Part shown: piece after piece, positions 15,448-25,203 of the stretch
How the letters are laid out: each line of letters starts with the position of its first letter
How positions within the stretch are numbered: position 1 is the first letter of the stretch
Virus record (IMG/VR): IMGVR_UViG_3300032516_000062
Coordinates: 1 to 41,639 of that record
Length of the DNA stretch: 41,639 nucleotides
Strand: one strand, 5' to 3'
From: a virus
Translations under genes and position numbers: made by a program
Notes under the pieces: model-generated
Told to the model about the DNA's origin: nothing
Database searches by the model: none
What the model saw: the letters and a program-made list of their open reading frames with translations, nothing else

Positions 15448-17324
15448 TGCCTACTCTATCGATCCAGGTTAATCGTGGACTCGTAACAAGCAGAGATCCA
15501 ACGTTGCTTGAAGAAGGAGAATTGTCCCAGGCGGCGGATTGCGAATACAGACCCAATAATCCTGCTCTATGGAAGGTGAGTGGACGGACGGAAATCAACT
15601 CTACGCCTGAATCCGAAACTATCAAGGGACTAACCTACTGCGAATTTGACGCAGCCGCAGATAAGATTGTGGTCCATGTTGGAACCACCTACAGGACATC
15701 CAGCGCGGTCACGTCAGGGGCTTCCTTCTCCAACTTGGTGACAGGCCTGACTGGGGGATCAACCCTGGTGACCGCTTATCTTGCCAACAAGTTCTACCTG
15801 TTCAATGGAGTTGACAGGGGCTACGAGTTATCCAGTGATGGCACCACGATGCTTCACGGGATGCTCGAGAACACGGCTGCGCCAGTCGACGGGAATAACG
15901 GATCAGGAACAGGGTATACCCTCTCTACTGGCTCCACGGTTACCTACTGGGTGGAGGAACGGGTTAAGTCAGGGTCGAGTATCCTGAAACGCAATGCGGC
16001 TCTTAGCACAACTGTTGCAACTGTTACCGGGACTGGGATCTTGATTAAGCCAGCCATCACAAGACCCGCCCAGGTCAATAGTGATGCAACTCACTGGGCT
16101 TTGTTTGGAACAGCCACCAACTCAACCTTCCCAACTGGGGCTGAGATTGCTGAGGTTGTTATTGGAACCGAGACCATAGAAGATACTCGTACTGGGACAA
16201 ATCCATCTCTGCCCACTGGAACCATTTATGAACTCCTTTCAGTAACAGTTCTTACTGCCACCAGCAACGTCCCACGCAACGGTGTTCCTCCGATATCAAG
16301 CATTGCCGAGATTTATGAAGACTCCCTTATCCTCAACGACAAGAACGATCTCAGTAAGATCTGGTACTCATGGCCCTATACGCCTCACAAGATTCCGCTG
16401 CAGAACTTCATCGACTTCCCGCGATCTGACGAGGTGACCAACATCAAAACCCTTGGTGGGGTCTTGATAGTCCTTCTCCGTGACAGTGTCTGGAGGATTC
16501 ACTACCTTCCCAGGCCCGAGGATGCCACCTTCAGTAGAGAAACGGTGAAGGAGGAACTGGAAGGGGCCCATGGCTGCGTAGGACCTTATGCAGCCTGTAC
16601 CTATGGTTATGGAGATGGGAACAAGCTGGCCTATGTGAGTCGATACGGTCTGATGGTGACCAATGGCAATCAGTGGGATATCCTTTCCGCTGACTTAGAC
16701 TGGGATAACACCTTCAACGTATCCCAGTTATCCAAGGCAGTCCTTGTTAACAACCCGGCGAAATTCAGGCTGGAAATGCTTGCTCCTTCGTCTAATAGTA
16801 CAGTCAATGATGTCTGTTACTTCTTCCATTACCATCCCAGCCATATCAAGGCTGACGGCCCCAGTTTCAGGTCCAAGGTGACTGGACCTATCCATCGCCC
16901 TGCGACTTGTGCGACCATTATGTTCTCAGAAGGCCGTAAATTCGCCCTACAAGGCCATAGCAATGGCTCTGTCTACCTTGGGGATAGTGGGAACACAGAG
17001 CCTGTGGGAAGCCTTTCCATGACCATCAGGACCGGGGATCTGGCCCTTGGAGGAACAGGGGGACTCGGAAAGGTGGTCAGGATGTGGTGTCATCATCAGG
17101 CCCATCCCAACCAAGACGCTACCCTTCTCCATGTCAGCCGGAACGAGGGCCAGGATGATTACACCAAGGCTCAGATCATCGACCTGGATAGGCGCGAGAA
17201 TAGCCAGATGGACTGGCCTGGCCTTGCCGAGTCCTTTCAACTTGGATTCGAGAACTCGGATACTTCCGGCTCTGTCTGTTTGGACTACTTTATGGCAGAA
17301 GTACTTCAGGAAGGCGATATATGA
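15447..17324 (+). CDS. Large tail or head-tail stabilisation protein
   Basis: A 625-residue beta-rich protein. The N-terminal line (RGLVTSRDPTLLEEGELSQAADCEYRP) describes how it starts on a virion partner and is typical of phage proteins annotated as stabilisation or tail tubular B-like. Later, repeated strands with turns (ANKFYLFNGVDRGYEL, GVLIVLLRDSVWRIHYL) suggest a beta-propeller. Context after an adaptor candidate fits a tail hub or nozzle. The specific family is not proven. Confidence 0.6.
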   Translation: MPTLSIQVNRGLVTSRDPTLLEEGELSQAADCEYRPNNPALWKVSGRTEINSTPESETIKGLTYCEFDAAADKIVVHVGTTYRTSSAVTSGASFSNLVTGLTGGSTLVTAYLANKFYLFNGVDRGYELSSDGTTMLHGMLENTAAPVDGNNGSGTGYTLSTGSTVTYWVEERVKSGSSILKRNAALSTTVATVTGTGILIKPAITRPAQVNSDATHWALFGTATNSTFPTGAEIAEVVIGTETIEDTRTGTNPSLPTGTIYELLSVTVLTATSNVPRNGVPPISSIAEIYEDSLILNDKNDLSKIWYSWPYTPHKIPLQNFIDFPRSDEVTNIKTLGGVLIVLLRDSVWRIHYLPRPEDATFSRETVKEELEGAHGCVGPYAACTYGYGDGNKLAYVSRYGLMVTNGNQWDILSADLDWDNTFNVSQLSKAVLVNNPAKFRLEMLAPSSNSTVNDVCYFFHYHPSHIKADGPSFRSKVTGPIHRPATCATIMFSEGRKFALQGHSNGSVYLGDSGNTEPVGSLSMTIRTGDLALGGTGGLGKVVRMWCHHQAHPNQDATLLHVSRNEGQDDYTKAQIIDLDRRENSQMDWPGLAESFQLGFENSDTSGSVCLDYFMAEVLQEGDI

Positions 17325-18016
17325 GGTCTTATAAGCCCATCCTCTATAAAGGGGTTAAAGACCCTGCTGCCAGGGACTGTTTCCGTCTGTTGGACGATCT
17401 CGTTCGTCAGTTAAGTCATCAGACTTCAACTCCTTCCGGCGATGTTCCTGAGAATACCACGGGGACCATTGTCACCAGCATTAGGGCCAATCTGGTTGGT
17501 AAACGCGCTGGCGATATCAGATTCAACACGACTGCTTCGATTGGGGTTACCAACGTCCTCAATGAGTTTTCTCATACCCTGTTGGCTATTCCTTCAACAG
17601 CCGCCCTACCAACCCACTGGAAGGCAACCAATACCTATACCTATGGGACGGTTGCGGCACCTGGGATTACTGACACGATTGCCAGATCCGATGATGTCTT
17701 GGTTTATCCTGAAGCCTTGGGAACCCTTGCCAACAGAGCCTTAAGACTAACCATCACCAACGATGGGACCTATGGAGGTCTCTTAACCCAGTCCTCCGGG
17801 TTTAGTGTGGATGCTCTATCCCTCCTTCCCAATGGCGGGAATGCCCTTAAAATAGACGCTACTGCAGTTAGAAGGGCTTCGAGCGACTTTCTAGCCCTGA
17901 CTCAAGGGAAGGGGTTAGGAATGGTAGATGCGCAGGGAACTGCTCATTATTGGCGGTTATGCATGAGCACGGATGGGATTCCTTACTGTACCAACCTAGG
18001 GACGACGGCCCCCTAA
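17321..18016 (+). CDS. Virion structural protein with fibre-type C-terminal tail
   Basis: A 231-residue protein coupled by ATGA to the previous gene. The N-terminus is helical (CFRLLDDLVRQLSHQT) and the rest is beta-rich and Thr-rich. Its end (LGMVDAQGTAHYWRL to the final LGTTAP) resembles the end of the next protein (LLVKDAQASAEYWRI to AGTTAPAV), so both may share a trimerisation or docking module. It may be a short tail spike adaptor; unproven. Confidence 0.6.
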   Translation: MRSYKPILYKGVKDPAARDCFRLLDDLVRQLSHQTSTPSGDVPENTTGTIVTSIRANLVGKRAGDIRFNTTASIGVTNVLNEFSHTLLAIPSTAALPTHWKATNTYTYGTVAAPGITDTIARSDDVLVYPEALGTLANRALRLTITNDGTYGGLLTQSSGFSVDALSLLPNGGNALKIDATAVRRASSDFLALTQGKGLGMVDAQGTAHYWRLCMSTDGIPYCTNLGTTAP

Positions 18017-19914
18017 TGGCTACCCGCTTCTATTTCGATCTGACAGCAGCATCGACTTATGAAACTGCAAGCATCAACAGCAACTGGGATGCAGATTTCA
18101 GAAGTGTTGGTGGTGGTGGGTTTCGTCAGGCATTGACACTTACGAGGGGTTCAACCAACAACACCGGATTTTCAGGAAGCACGGGCAATCTTCCGGTTCC
18201 GCCCGGCTATTCCTGCTGCAACGTCTTCCAGTACATCTTTACTGATAGGGTGGTCATTGCTGGCAACGTCCGGGCCGCCTACGTAGGGTACAGAAATAAC
18301 AACGGAAACAATGTAGACCATGCCATTTGTGCGTACATAAAGAACTCCTCCGGAACACTGGTAGCCACGATTCTTGAGTTTTTCCCTGGCCCGACGAATT
18401 TCTATGGATTCAATCCTGGTCATTGTTCAGTCATCCCTTCTACGGCGGTAACGGATAGTGGCTATGTAACGGCGATTGGGGATGTCCTTTATATCGAAGT
18501 CGGCCTAGGTTGGCTGGCGCAGTCCGGTGGCAGTACCTGCGGAATAACAATCGGCTGCAGTACCAGTAAAACTGACTGGCTAACATCGGAAGATGCCACT
18601 GCAGATACCAGTCCAACAGCAAAAAATCCATGGTTTGAATTCGAGACTACCTTAGCGGCAGCCACGTCAGCAGACGATTTCCTGATGACGTTAAGCGGGG
18701 CGGATATCACTTCGCGGATTTCCGTCCCAAGCAAAGCTGGACTTCATTTCTTCGACAGATCTCAGAATATCCTTTCTGTCTGGAACGGGAGTGATTGGAA
18801 GCAGATGGTGGCCAGCCTGAACGCGAACGGTGGAACCTCGTTGGGCGGGAACGTAACCTTCAACAACACCACCGACATCAACGTCACCCTGACAGGATCG
18901 ACGTTCACGTGGAATGCCCAGGCGCTTTCCACGGTGGCCGACCGGACCAAGACGCTGACACTGACGGAGGATTTATCCTTTGGGGCTACGCTGACTGCAT
19001 CTGCTACGTGGTCGGCGCCCTACCTGAGTTTGGCTGCACCAGGTGGGTCGTTGAGACCAATTACGATTGACGCCAATGGTCATCTGGCCGCAGCCGGTGG
19101 TCTTCCCACAAGCATCGCGGTTCTTGACTTTCTTGAGGCGGTAACGACCACTGCACAGATAATCGGAGTACGCGGTTCCGCATTGCAGTCGGGCGCTGGT
19201 TTGGCGTCAACCATCTTCCCAGGCGCTGCATCCATGGGCGTTGTTGGGCTGGCCGGTCGTGCGAATGTTTTGTCTACGAACACCGTCCCCGCCGCCGCTG
19301 GGTTTTTCTTTGCCCAGTCCAATTCGCAGAATGCTACCGGGGACTTGACGGGTGTTTTAGCACAGACAAAAATTCCGCCAGGGGTACAGGGCAGCCGCAC
19401 GAATATCACCGGCCTCAAGTCGCTTCCAATCACGAACCTATCGAACTTAAGCGGAACACAAACCAACTGGCGCGACTTCTGGGCGGTCAACGTAGGCGCA
19501 ATTGCTTTTGCAATCACCAACCGCGTCCAGTTCGATGCCGACGCTCTCACCATCGGCACCAATCGAATCAACTTTCGCGCAGGCGGGGCTTCGGGCGGCA
19601 CGGTAGCCTATGGCTTCCAGTCTATCCTTCATACAGGTGGCACAACCCGCCGGTCCTTTATCGGGGACAACTCGATGGAATGCACCGCCAACGATTTCTA
19701 CTGCCCCACGGCAGCGAAGGGTCTGTTGGTTAAGGATGCTCAGGCTTCTGCCGAATACTGGAGGATCTACCCCAGCGTGAGTGGCACCACTGTAAAGGAC
19801 GCTACGTGGACTACGGACGCTGATGGTTTCTCGGCATTTACCAGAGCGGCTTCCGCTACTGGCTCTGTCATTCTCAACGTACAGGATGCTGGCACTACGG
19901 CCCCTGCGGTCTAA
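18016..19914 (+). CDS. Tail fibre or spike-like protein
   Basis: A 632-residue protein starting in a TAATG overlap (ATG at 18016). The N-terminal 210 residues look like a beta-sandwich (many Gly, Tyr and Asn, five Cys). After this comes a Thr/Ala-rich fibrous section (GGNVTFNNTTDINVTLTG and later AATLTASATWSAP-like repeats). The C-terminus (about 560-632) shares a motif with its upstream neighbour. No chaperone or depolymerase motif was recognised. Host recognition is the likely job. Confidence 0.65.
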   Translation: MATRFYFDLTAASTYETASINSNWDADFRSVGGGGFRQALTLTRGSTNNTGFSGSTGNLPVPPGYSCCNVFQYIFTDRVVIAGNVRAAYVGYRNNNGNNVDHAICAYIKNSSGTLVATILEFFPGPTNFYGFNPGHCSVIPSTAVTDSGYVTAIGDVLYIEVGLGWLAQSGGSTCGITIGCSTSKTDWLTSEDATADTSPTAKNPWFEFETTLAAATSADDFLMTLSGADITSRISVPSKAGLHFFDRSQNILSVWNGSDWKQMVASLNANGGTSLGGNVTFNNTTDINVTLTGSTFTWNAQALSTVADRTKTLTLTEDLSFGATLTASATWSAPYLSLAAPGGSLRPITIDANGHLAAAGGLPTSIAVLDFLEAVTTTAQIIGVRGSALQSGAGLASTIFPGAASMGVVGLAGRANVLSTNTVPAAAGFFFAQSNSQNATGDLTGVLAQTKIPPGVQGSRTNITGLKSLPITNLSNLSGTQTNWRDFWAVNVGAIAFAITNRVQFDADALTIGTNRINFRAGGASGGTVAYGFQSILHTGGTTRRSFIGDNSMECTANDFYCPTAAKGLLVKDAQASAEYWRIYPSVSGTTVKDATWTTDADGFSAFTRAASATGSVILNVQDAGTTAPAV

Positions 19915-19923
19915 GGAGATTCG

Positions 19924-20142
19924 ATGAAAGTCGCGTTAACGATCCAGCTTCAGCAGGATGACGGGACACCCGTTGTGACCGGGACGCAGACAAAGTCAAC
20001 CTTTACAAGCGGTGACTACGGCCTTGTGATGGGGTTTTTGACTGGGTATCCACTGTCCACCTTCGTGAAGATGATGGGGTGGATCGCCGATGGGCGGGTA
20101 ACCCTTTCTGGTACTCCAACGGTAACTCTGAACCAACTCTGA
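19924..20142 (+). CDS. Hypothetical protein, 72 residues
   Basis: A small beta-rich protein (LTIQLQQDDGTPVVTGTQTKS) with a hydrophobic middle (YGLVMGFLTGYPLSTFVKMMGWIA). AAGGAGATTCG gives a good start signal. It follows the fibre gene and may be a fibre accessory or chaperone. Unknown. Confidence 0.6.
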   Translation: MKVALTIQLQQDDGTPVVTGTQTKSTFTSGDYGLVMGFLTGYPLSTFVKMMGWIADGRVTLSGTPTVTLNQL

Positions 20143-20149
20143 GACTTCG

Positions 20150-20716
20150 ATGGCTATCATCACTTCACGGTCGGTTGGGGTAGATACTACGGCGAACAAA
20201 CCCGCAGCGGCTACTGCGGGTCGCATGTATCTGCCTACCACGGCAGGTTCCAACTACCTAAACCCAGAGTATGACACGGGAGCTGGCTGGGTTCCCTGGC
20301 GGGCCAACACGCTGGTGAGTCTCTACAATTACCATGATGTTTCAACAGCGGTAACCGCCACTAACGCTGCCTGGACAACGGTATTCGATGCTACGCATTT
20401 CCAGACACGGACTCGAATGGACTTAAACCGCTTCAGGGAATGCCGCCTCATTGTTATTGCGAATTTGCAGCCCGGAAGCACTTCCGTTGATGTCAGGCTT
20501 TATGATGTTACAAACAGTGCCGTGATGAGCAACACACTTAGCTTTACTAGCACCACAGTGGCCCATAAAATGACAACATGGTACACGCTGGGGGCAACAA
20601 CTTATCAGGGCACCGGAACAGAGCTTTATACTGACTTTGAGGCCCAGGTTACGGATCCGGATGAAGGTCATGCCGACAACATCAAATTCGCCAGAATTGA
20701 CGTGGAGTTCAGGTGA
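20150..20716 (+). CDS. Virion structural protein, beta-rich
   Basis: A 188-residue beta-rich protein with many Thr, Ala and aromatic residues. The opening (ITSRSVGVDTTANKPAAATAGRMYLPTTAG) is the style of tail-fibre or head-fibre proteins. The C-terminal half (ECRLIVIANLQPGSTSVDVRLYD) looks like a carbohydrate-binding-type beta domain. It follows the fibre genes. Weak start signal. Function inferred from context. Confidence 0.6.
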   Translation: MAIITSRSVGVDTTANKPAAATAGRMYLPTTAGSNYLNPEYDTGAGWVPWRANTLVSLYNYHDVSTAVTATNAAWTTVFDATHFQTRTRMDLNRFRECRLIVIANLQPGSTSVDVRLYDVTNSAVMSNTLSFTSTTVAHKMTTWYTLGATTYQGTGTELYTDFEAQVTDPDEGHADNIKFARIDVEFR

Positions 20717-20734
20717 CATTCTGGAGTTACGCTA

Positions 20735-20890
20735 ATGGATGAAAAAGATATTCAGTACTTGGCACTGGTGATCATGCAGTTTCATGCTCAGATTGGGAAG
20801 ATGCAGAGAGATAATCAGGATCTACAGAAGCAACTTGACGAATTGAGACAACTCCACGATACTAAGGAAGATCCTGGCCAGGAGAACTAA
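20735..20890 (+). CDS. Short coiled-coil protein, 51 residues
   Basis: GGAG lies eight bases before the ATG at 20735, and the frame ends with TAA at 20890, two bases before the next start. The protein is almost entirely helical, with heptads (HAQIGKMQRDNQDLQKQLDELR). It may multimerise or partner a virion protein. It fits the codon usage of neighbours. Unknown function. Confidence 0.65.
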   Translation: MDEKDIQYLALVIMQFHAQIGKMQRDNQDLQKQLDELRQLHDTKEDPGQEN

Positions 20891-20891
20891 T

Positions 20892-21614
20892 ATGGCTCAG
20901 TTTGACTTCGGCAGCGGAATGCAGGGTGCTCAAGCAGGATCGGTAGCTGGTCCATATGGCATGGCTGCCGGTTTTGTCATTGGCGGCTTCGTTGGGGGCC
21001 ACAAGAAGGCTGTAGCCAATAGGAAACTGAAGAAGAAACAGCGCCGATACAACAAGGCTTATGCGGACCTGACCTCTCCCGCAGGTTATAACAAGACTGT
21101 CCAAGGAATCTTTCCAGGACAGCGTAATCTGATCGCCTCTGGTCCTGGTTCCCAGATGCAGTCCAATATTGATACCTCGCTAGCGAGAGGTGGATTCAGT
21201 GGGACTGGCTTTGGTGAAACTGCAAGGGCTATTGGCTATGTGGCCCCTGAAGTCGCTGCCCTGAATATTGCCAATGAGAAGGCCCTGCCTATCTGGCAAC
21301 AACAGATCGAGGCTTTCAACCAAAAGGCGAGTTCGGAAGACATTGGGTGGCAGGGCGGACCTACGAGTATGACCAACTTCCAACCTTTTGGATCAGCCAC
21401 TGGAGCCATCAATATGCTTGGGACTTATGGGGCTAGTGGTGGGAGTTTCCTAGGGAAGAAGAGAAATACGGGTTCCTTTGCCAGCGAGTACGGTGATATG
21501 AACATGGCGGATCTTCCCATGAATCCTAAGTCTATTGCAAAACCGATGGACTATAGTTCCATCTACAATCCGAACTATGGGAAGAGTGCTATCGGTTCAT
21601 TTGGAGGCTACTGA
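20892..21614 (+). CDS. Internal virion or ejection protein candidate
   Basis: A 240-residue protein with an N-terminal glycine-zipper segment (AGPYGMAAGFVIGGFVGGHKKA, about 19-38) able to insert in membranes, a basic stretch (RKLKKKQRRYNKAY) and a Gly/Ser/Asn-rich C-terminus. Such proteins are often ejected with DNA to form a channel. It starts one base after the previous stop with a GGAG upstream, and overlaps the next gene. Assignment by features and location. Confidence 0.55.
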   Translation: MAQFDFGSGMQGAQAGSVAGPYGMAAGFVIGGFVGGHKKAVANRKLKKKQRRYNKAYADLTSPAGYNKTVQGIFPGQRNLIASGPGSQMQSNIDTSLARGGFSGTGFGETARAIGYVAPEVAALNIANEKALPIWQQQIEAFNQKASSEDIGWQGGPTSMTNFQPFGSATGAINMLGTYGASGGSFLGKKRNTGSFASEYGDMNMADLPMNPKSIAKPMDYSSIYNPNYGKSAIGSFGGY

Positions 21615-22810
21615 TGGCCCTCTATCAAGACCCCAGTAATTCCTTCATGAACTACTACCAGGGCCAGCATCCCGATGAATACACGATGTCTGGTGAGCCG
21701 GTATCCCAACCCACGAGTGAGGTTGACAGGCTTCTGAAGGCCGTCATGGCGTCTATGGAAGAACCTCCTGAAGAGGGGATGGCCCAACCTCCACAAGCCC
21801 CCTTCAATCCTATGCAGGGAGGATGGAAGGGTGCCCTGAATACTATGGCAGCCCCTTACAACCAGTACCAAAGACCCTTGATTCAGCCGACCTTGGAATA
21901 TCAGCAAAAAACAGCTCTTGAATATCCCCAGAAGGCTGCTGAAGCCAGAGTGACCGCTCAAGGAACAAGACAGAAGAATCTTGTGGGTGCTCTGAACGCT
22001 GCTTCGTTGATGGAACAGAGGCAGGCACAAGCCCAAAAGTGGCAGATGGGTGGTCCTGGCCAGCAGATCAACCGTGGAAACGTCAGAACTCTCTATGACC
22101 AGGAAGATCCGTCATCTCCTACAGGGGTAAGCGACATCACCTATCAACTTGTCCCCAAAGGAGATGGCAGTGTTTCCATGATCGAAATTGGGAGGAACAA
22201 CAAGTCTGTAACCAGTAAGACTGTGACTGGATCTTCTCCCGGTCAACCTCCCCAGATTTACCAGTGGAATCCCAAATCCGGTAAGATTGAGACTATTAAT
22301 GGAGGTATGTATCCTCCACCGAGTCAACTGGAAGAAAAGGACTACAGACGCCAACAGGTCAACCGTCAGGCTCTTGGAGATATCTGGAATGAGTACACGA
22401 AGATGTACTCCAAGATCAGTAAGGAACCGGATTTCTTGAACATCCGCAAGAAGGCTTCTACCTTTGCATCAAGGATCGACTTTCTTCGTGACTTTGCCGA
22501 CCCAGTCTATGTCAACTACACCAGGACAATTGATGCCAGTTTGAATGCCTATGTCCTGAGTGTTACAGGTCAGGCGTTTGCTGAAACTGCCTTTAGGCGT
22601 TACCGTAACCAATACCCAATGCCCTGGGATACCCCAGAAGAAGCTAAGCATGCCCTTCAGGCGCTCGCCAATATGGTCAACAGGGACATTGACGCAGCCA
22701 TTGCCAGGAATCCATCCCTGTCCAAACCTGGGGCGCAGAGTTTCGACTGGAACCCTTCACTGGGCCAAGGTGAAGACATAACCGACCCTGACCGATACGC
22801 GGTGCCATGA
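21614..22810 (+). CDS. Internal virion protein candidate
   Basis: A 398-residue protein. The N-terminal 110 residues are Pro/Gln/Met-rich and disordered. The middle is charged, and the C-terminal 150 residues are helical (RYRNQYPMPWDTPEEAKHAL, LANMVNRDIDAAIARN). It overlaps the preceding gene by one base and the next by four. Along with its neighbours it lies directly upstream of lysis genes, where podoviruses usually keep internal core proteins. Unknown family. Confidence 0.55.
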   Translation: MALYQDPSNSFMNYYQGQHPDEYTMSGEPVSQPTSEVDRLLKAVMASMEEPPEEGMAQPPQAPFNPMQGGWKGALNTMAAPYNQYQRPLIQPTLEYQQKTALEYPQKAAEARVTAQGTRQKNLVGALNAASLMEQRQAQAQKWQMGGPGQQINRGNVRTLYDQEDPSSPTGVSDITYQLVPKGDGSVSMIEIGRNNKSVTSKTVTGSSPGQPPQIYQWNPKSGKIETINGGMYPPPSQLEEKDYRRQQVNRQALGDIWNEYTKMYSKISKEPDFLNIRKKASTFASRIDFLRDFADPVYVNYTRTIDASLNAYVLSVTGQAFAETAFRRYRNQYPMPWDTPEEAKHALQALANMVNRDIDAAIARNPSLSKPGAQSFDWNPSLGQGEDITDPDRYAVP

Positions 22811-24333
22811 TGCCGAAAATCTATACCAGAAGTCTTGCCGACCTTACCCCTGAACAGCAACAGGAAGTCCTGAGCAGGGCTCGTAACAAGGGGTATGAGA
22901 TTGTCGTAGGTGACCAACCGATAGCCATGCCTACTCTTCGGGAGATGGCCTCCACCCCAGGTTCAGAGCTTTCTGAATTCATTCGGGGACAGGGTGGAAG
23001 CATGGGACAGATTGGGATGGCCGATATTGGGGCTGGAAAACCATCGCCAACGGAGAACCTTGAACTTGCCGGACAGTTGGGGATTCCAACTGCTACTGCT
23101 GTGGGGGCCTTGGCTGGATTTGCCCTAAGCGGAGGCAATCCTGCCGGAGCCTATGCTGGGGCAGCTGCTGGCAACTTCGCGGGTGAACGTGGCTATGCTT
23201 ACCTTGCCAAGGCCAAAGGACATCCTGAAATGGCTCCATCTCTTACTGCTTCAGCTTTGCGGTCGCCTTTGGTAGCTCTTCCTACTGCATTTATGGGTCT
23301 TGGTGGACGAGCTGGAGCCAGAAGTGCTGGTATTCCAGAAGCCACTATTCGGGAGACTCAGCGACGTGCCCTGTCCAATCCACTCGGTAGGACTTCTGTG
23401 CAAGAAATAACGTCAGCCCCAAGTTCGACAGCAGAACTGAGTATGGGAAAGAAACTTATCCAGGAAGCTAGGGAACTCAATGCCAAGGCTTCTCCGGCCT
23501 TGGCACCAAGAGATGCCTTACTGAAACAGTTCGATGACATTGGATTGGATGTCAGTGGAAGTGACGTGGTGGATTCTCTTCTCTACGAGAGTCCATCTGG
23601 AATTGACCCTTCACTTTCCAGTGGCAAGGCGGCTATCAAGGAAATGGAGAAGATTGCCGAAACCATCATGGAACAGGACGTGGACTACCGAGGTCGTATC
23701 CCTTGGACTCGGTTCAGGAAGCGTCTCAGCGAGTGGCAGTCTGAAGCTCTGGACAAGCAGGCACAGACTGCGGTTAGAAAGACTCTTGCCAAGGTCCAAC
23801 ATCAAGTTGCTGAAAAGGCCGACAAGGATCTTAGGGCTATCCCACAGCTAAAGATCATTCATCCAATTACTAAGAAACCGATAGTGATAAAAGGGGAAGA
23901 AGCTGCTGACCTTCTCCAGGAACTTGACGATTCGATTGGATTCCAGAGGGAGAACGTAAAGTCCTTTGGAAAAGCCGTCGGGACTTCTAAGATCAGGGTC
24001 TACGAGCAAAAGAACCAAGCCGAGAACTTTGTCAGAAATTACTACAATTCCTCACAGGCCACCAAGGAACTGGTCAATAACCTGGATCCGACAGGAAGAC
24101 TTCATAACAAGTTAATGACTCTCGGAATGCGTCGTCAGTGGAATCCTGATGACACAAAGAGAGGCCAGGAACTTTACATGTATGTTGCCCGTGGGATCCA
24201 GCGGCTTCCAGTGGTTCAACAGGCTCCTATCGCCAAGGCTCTTTTGGTCAATCAGGGAGTTGCTATTCCATTCTCTTCCTATGTAGGCCAGATGCTTCAG
24301 CCAAGCCACGGCGCATGGGATGAAGAGAAATGA
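22807..24333 (+). CDS. Internal virion or ejection protein candidate
   Basis: A 508-residue protein with a Gly/Ala-rich zipper at about residues 95-128 (GALAGFALSGGNPAGAYAG), suggesting membrane insertion, followed by long charged helices and coiled-coil-like stretches. No lytic transglycosylase motif was recognised. ATGATG at 22807 offers two Met starts, the first in an ATGA overlap. It ends overlapping the endolysin gene. It is probably an ejected pore or core protein; the exact role is unknown. Confidence 0.55.
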   Translation: MMPKIYTRSLADLTPEQQQEVLSRARNKGYEIVVGDQPIAMPTLREMASTPGSELSEFIRGQGGSMGQIGMADIGAGKPSPTENLELAGQLGIPTATAVGALAGFALSGGNPAGAYAGAAAGNFAGERGYAYLAKAKGHPEMAPSLTASALRSPLVALPTAFMGLGGRAGARSAGIPEATIRETQRRALSNPLGRTSVQEITSAPSSTAELSMGKKLIQEARELNAKASPALAPRDALLKQFDDIGLDVSGSDVVDSLLYESPSGIDPSLSSGKAAIKEMEKIAETIMEQDVDYRGRIPWTRFRKRLSEWQSEALDKQAQTAVRKTLAKVQHQVAEKADKDLRAIPQLKIIHPITKKPIVIKGEEAADLLQELDDSIGFQRENVKSFGKAVGTSKIRVYEQKNQAENFVRNYYNSSQATKELVNNLDPTGRLHNKLMTLGMRRQWNPDDTKRGQELYMYVARGIQRLPVVQQAPIAKALLVNQGVAIPFSSYVGQMLQPSHGAWDEEK

Positions 24334-24731
24334 CCCAGATCCTATTCCCCAACCCACGAATCCTTGTTGAGTTTGGCCATCTTGAAGGAGTTCTTCACAG
24401 CATCTTCATGAACTTCATCGAGCAGTTCTGGCCTGACCCTGACAGGTACGTCCGAGTCACCTGTATCTATCGGACCAAGGAAGAGGAGATTGCGGCTGGC
24501 GGGAAGTCTGGAATCCACACGGTCGGGCCTTTTTACCGGGCGATTGACCTAGGGGCACGAGAGTTCACCCAGGAAGCCGTCAGTGCCGCTGCAGCCAAGA
24601 TCAACGTCTTGTGGGAATATGATCCTTCAAGACCGGAAAAGGTCGTTTGCTACGCCGAACCTCATGGTTCAGGGCCCCATTTTCACCTCCAGGTCCATCC
24701 CAATACCATTAAACGAAAGGTTTCTGTATGA
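24330..24731 (+). CDS. Endolysin, M15-type peptidase
   Basis: A 133-residue enzyme likely cleaving a peptide bond in peptidoglycan. The zinc site looks complete: SGIHTVGPFYRAID supplies His 63 and Asp 73, and GPHFHLQVH supplies the late HxH (His 117 and 119), as in VanY/L-Ala-D-Glu peptidases. There is no signal peptide, so it needs a holin. It starts in an ATGA overlap and is coupled to the next gene by ATGA. Placement at the start of the lysis cassette supports it. Confidence 0.82.
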   Translation: MTQILFPNPRILVEFGHLEGVLHSIFMNFIEQFWPDPDRYVRVTCIYRTKEEEIAAGGKSGIHTVGPFYRAIDLGAREFTQEAVSAAAAKINVLWEYDPSRPEKVVCYAEPHGSGPHFHLQVHPNTIKRKVSV

Positions 24732-24970
24732 CGATTGAATCTGGGATGATTGAACCTGGGATGATCTTTATTGGAACCCTTATTTTTAATGCTGGGGGTT
24801 TCGTCTACCTTGCTAATTCATGGAAGAAATCCATCAACGGACATTTCGAGAAGATAGATACTGCTATCGCAACGATTGCCGGAGAGGTTGGAAAGTTACG
24901 TGAGCAACAAGAAGGACAGAGTAGATTTTGTGAGGCCGTACAGAACGGAAAGCGCGGGAGTAAGCCATGA
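24728..24970 (+). CDS. Holin candidate
   Basis: An 80-residue protein with one hydrophobic helix (about 11-30, PGMIFIGTLIFNAGGFVYLA) and a charged, helical C-terminus (HFEKIDTAIATIAGEVGKLREQQ). One membrane span plus a soluble tail is typical of class III holins. It overlaps the endolysin by ATGA. It could instead be an antiholin or a membrane anchor of the spanin group; context favours holin. Confidence 0.6.
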   Translation: MTIESGMIEPGMIFIGTLIFNAGGFVYLANSWKKSINGHFEKIDTAIATIAGEVGKLREQQEGQSRFCEAVQNGKRGSKP

Positions 24971-25203
24971 AGCTACTGTCCCGGTTTTCTTTGAAGACTA
25001 AGGCCATCCTGGGGGGAATTGGGGCCGGTTTAATCGCCCTCCTTGCCGTCATTGTTAAGGCTATCGGCTACGGAAGGAGAAAGGAACAGCAAAAGGGGCT
25101 GGAAAGGGAGTATGAAATTGAGACTGACAAAATTGACAAGATGGCTGCTGATGGCGACGCTGATGGTTTGGCTGCCGATATATTGCGCCGCACAGGAAAG
25201 TAA
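24967..25203 (+). CDS. Inner-membrane spanin candidate (Rz-like)
   Basis: A 78-residue protein with an N-terminal transmembrane helix (about 12-32, KAILGGIGAGLIALLAVIV) and a charged helical periplasmic domain (RRKEQQKGLEREYEIETDKIDKM). This is the layout of Rz proteins, though shorter than usual. Another gene begins inside it in a different frame (25112), as Rz1 does inside Rz. Sequence similarity to known spanins was not tested. Confidence 0.55.
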   Translation: MKLLSRFSLKTKAILGGIGAGLIALLAVIVKAIGYGRRKEQQKGLEREYEIETDKIDKMAADGDADGLAADILRRTGK

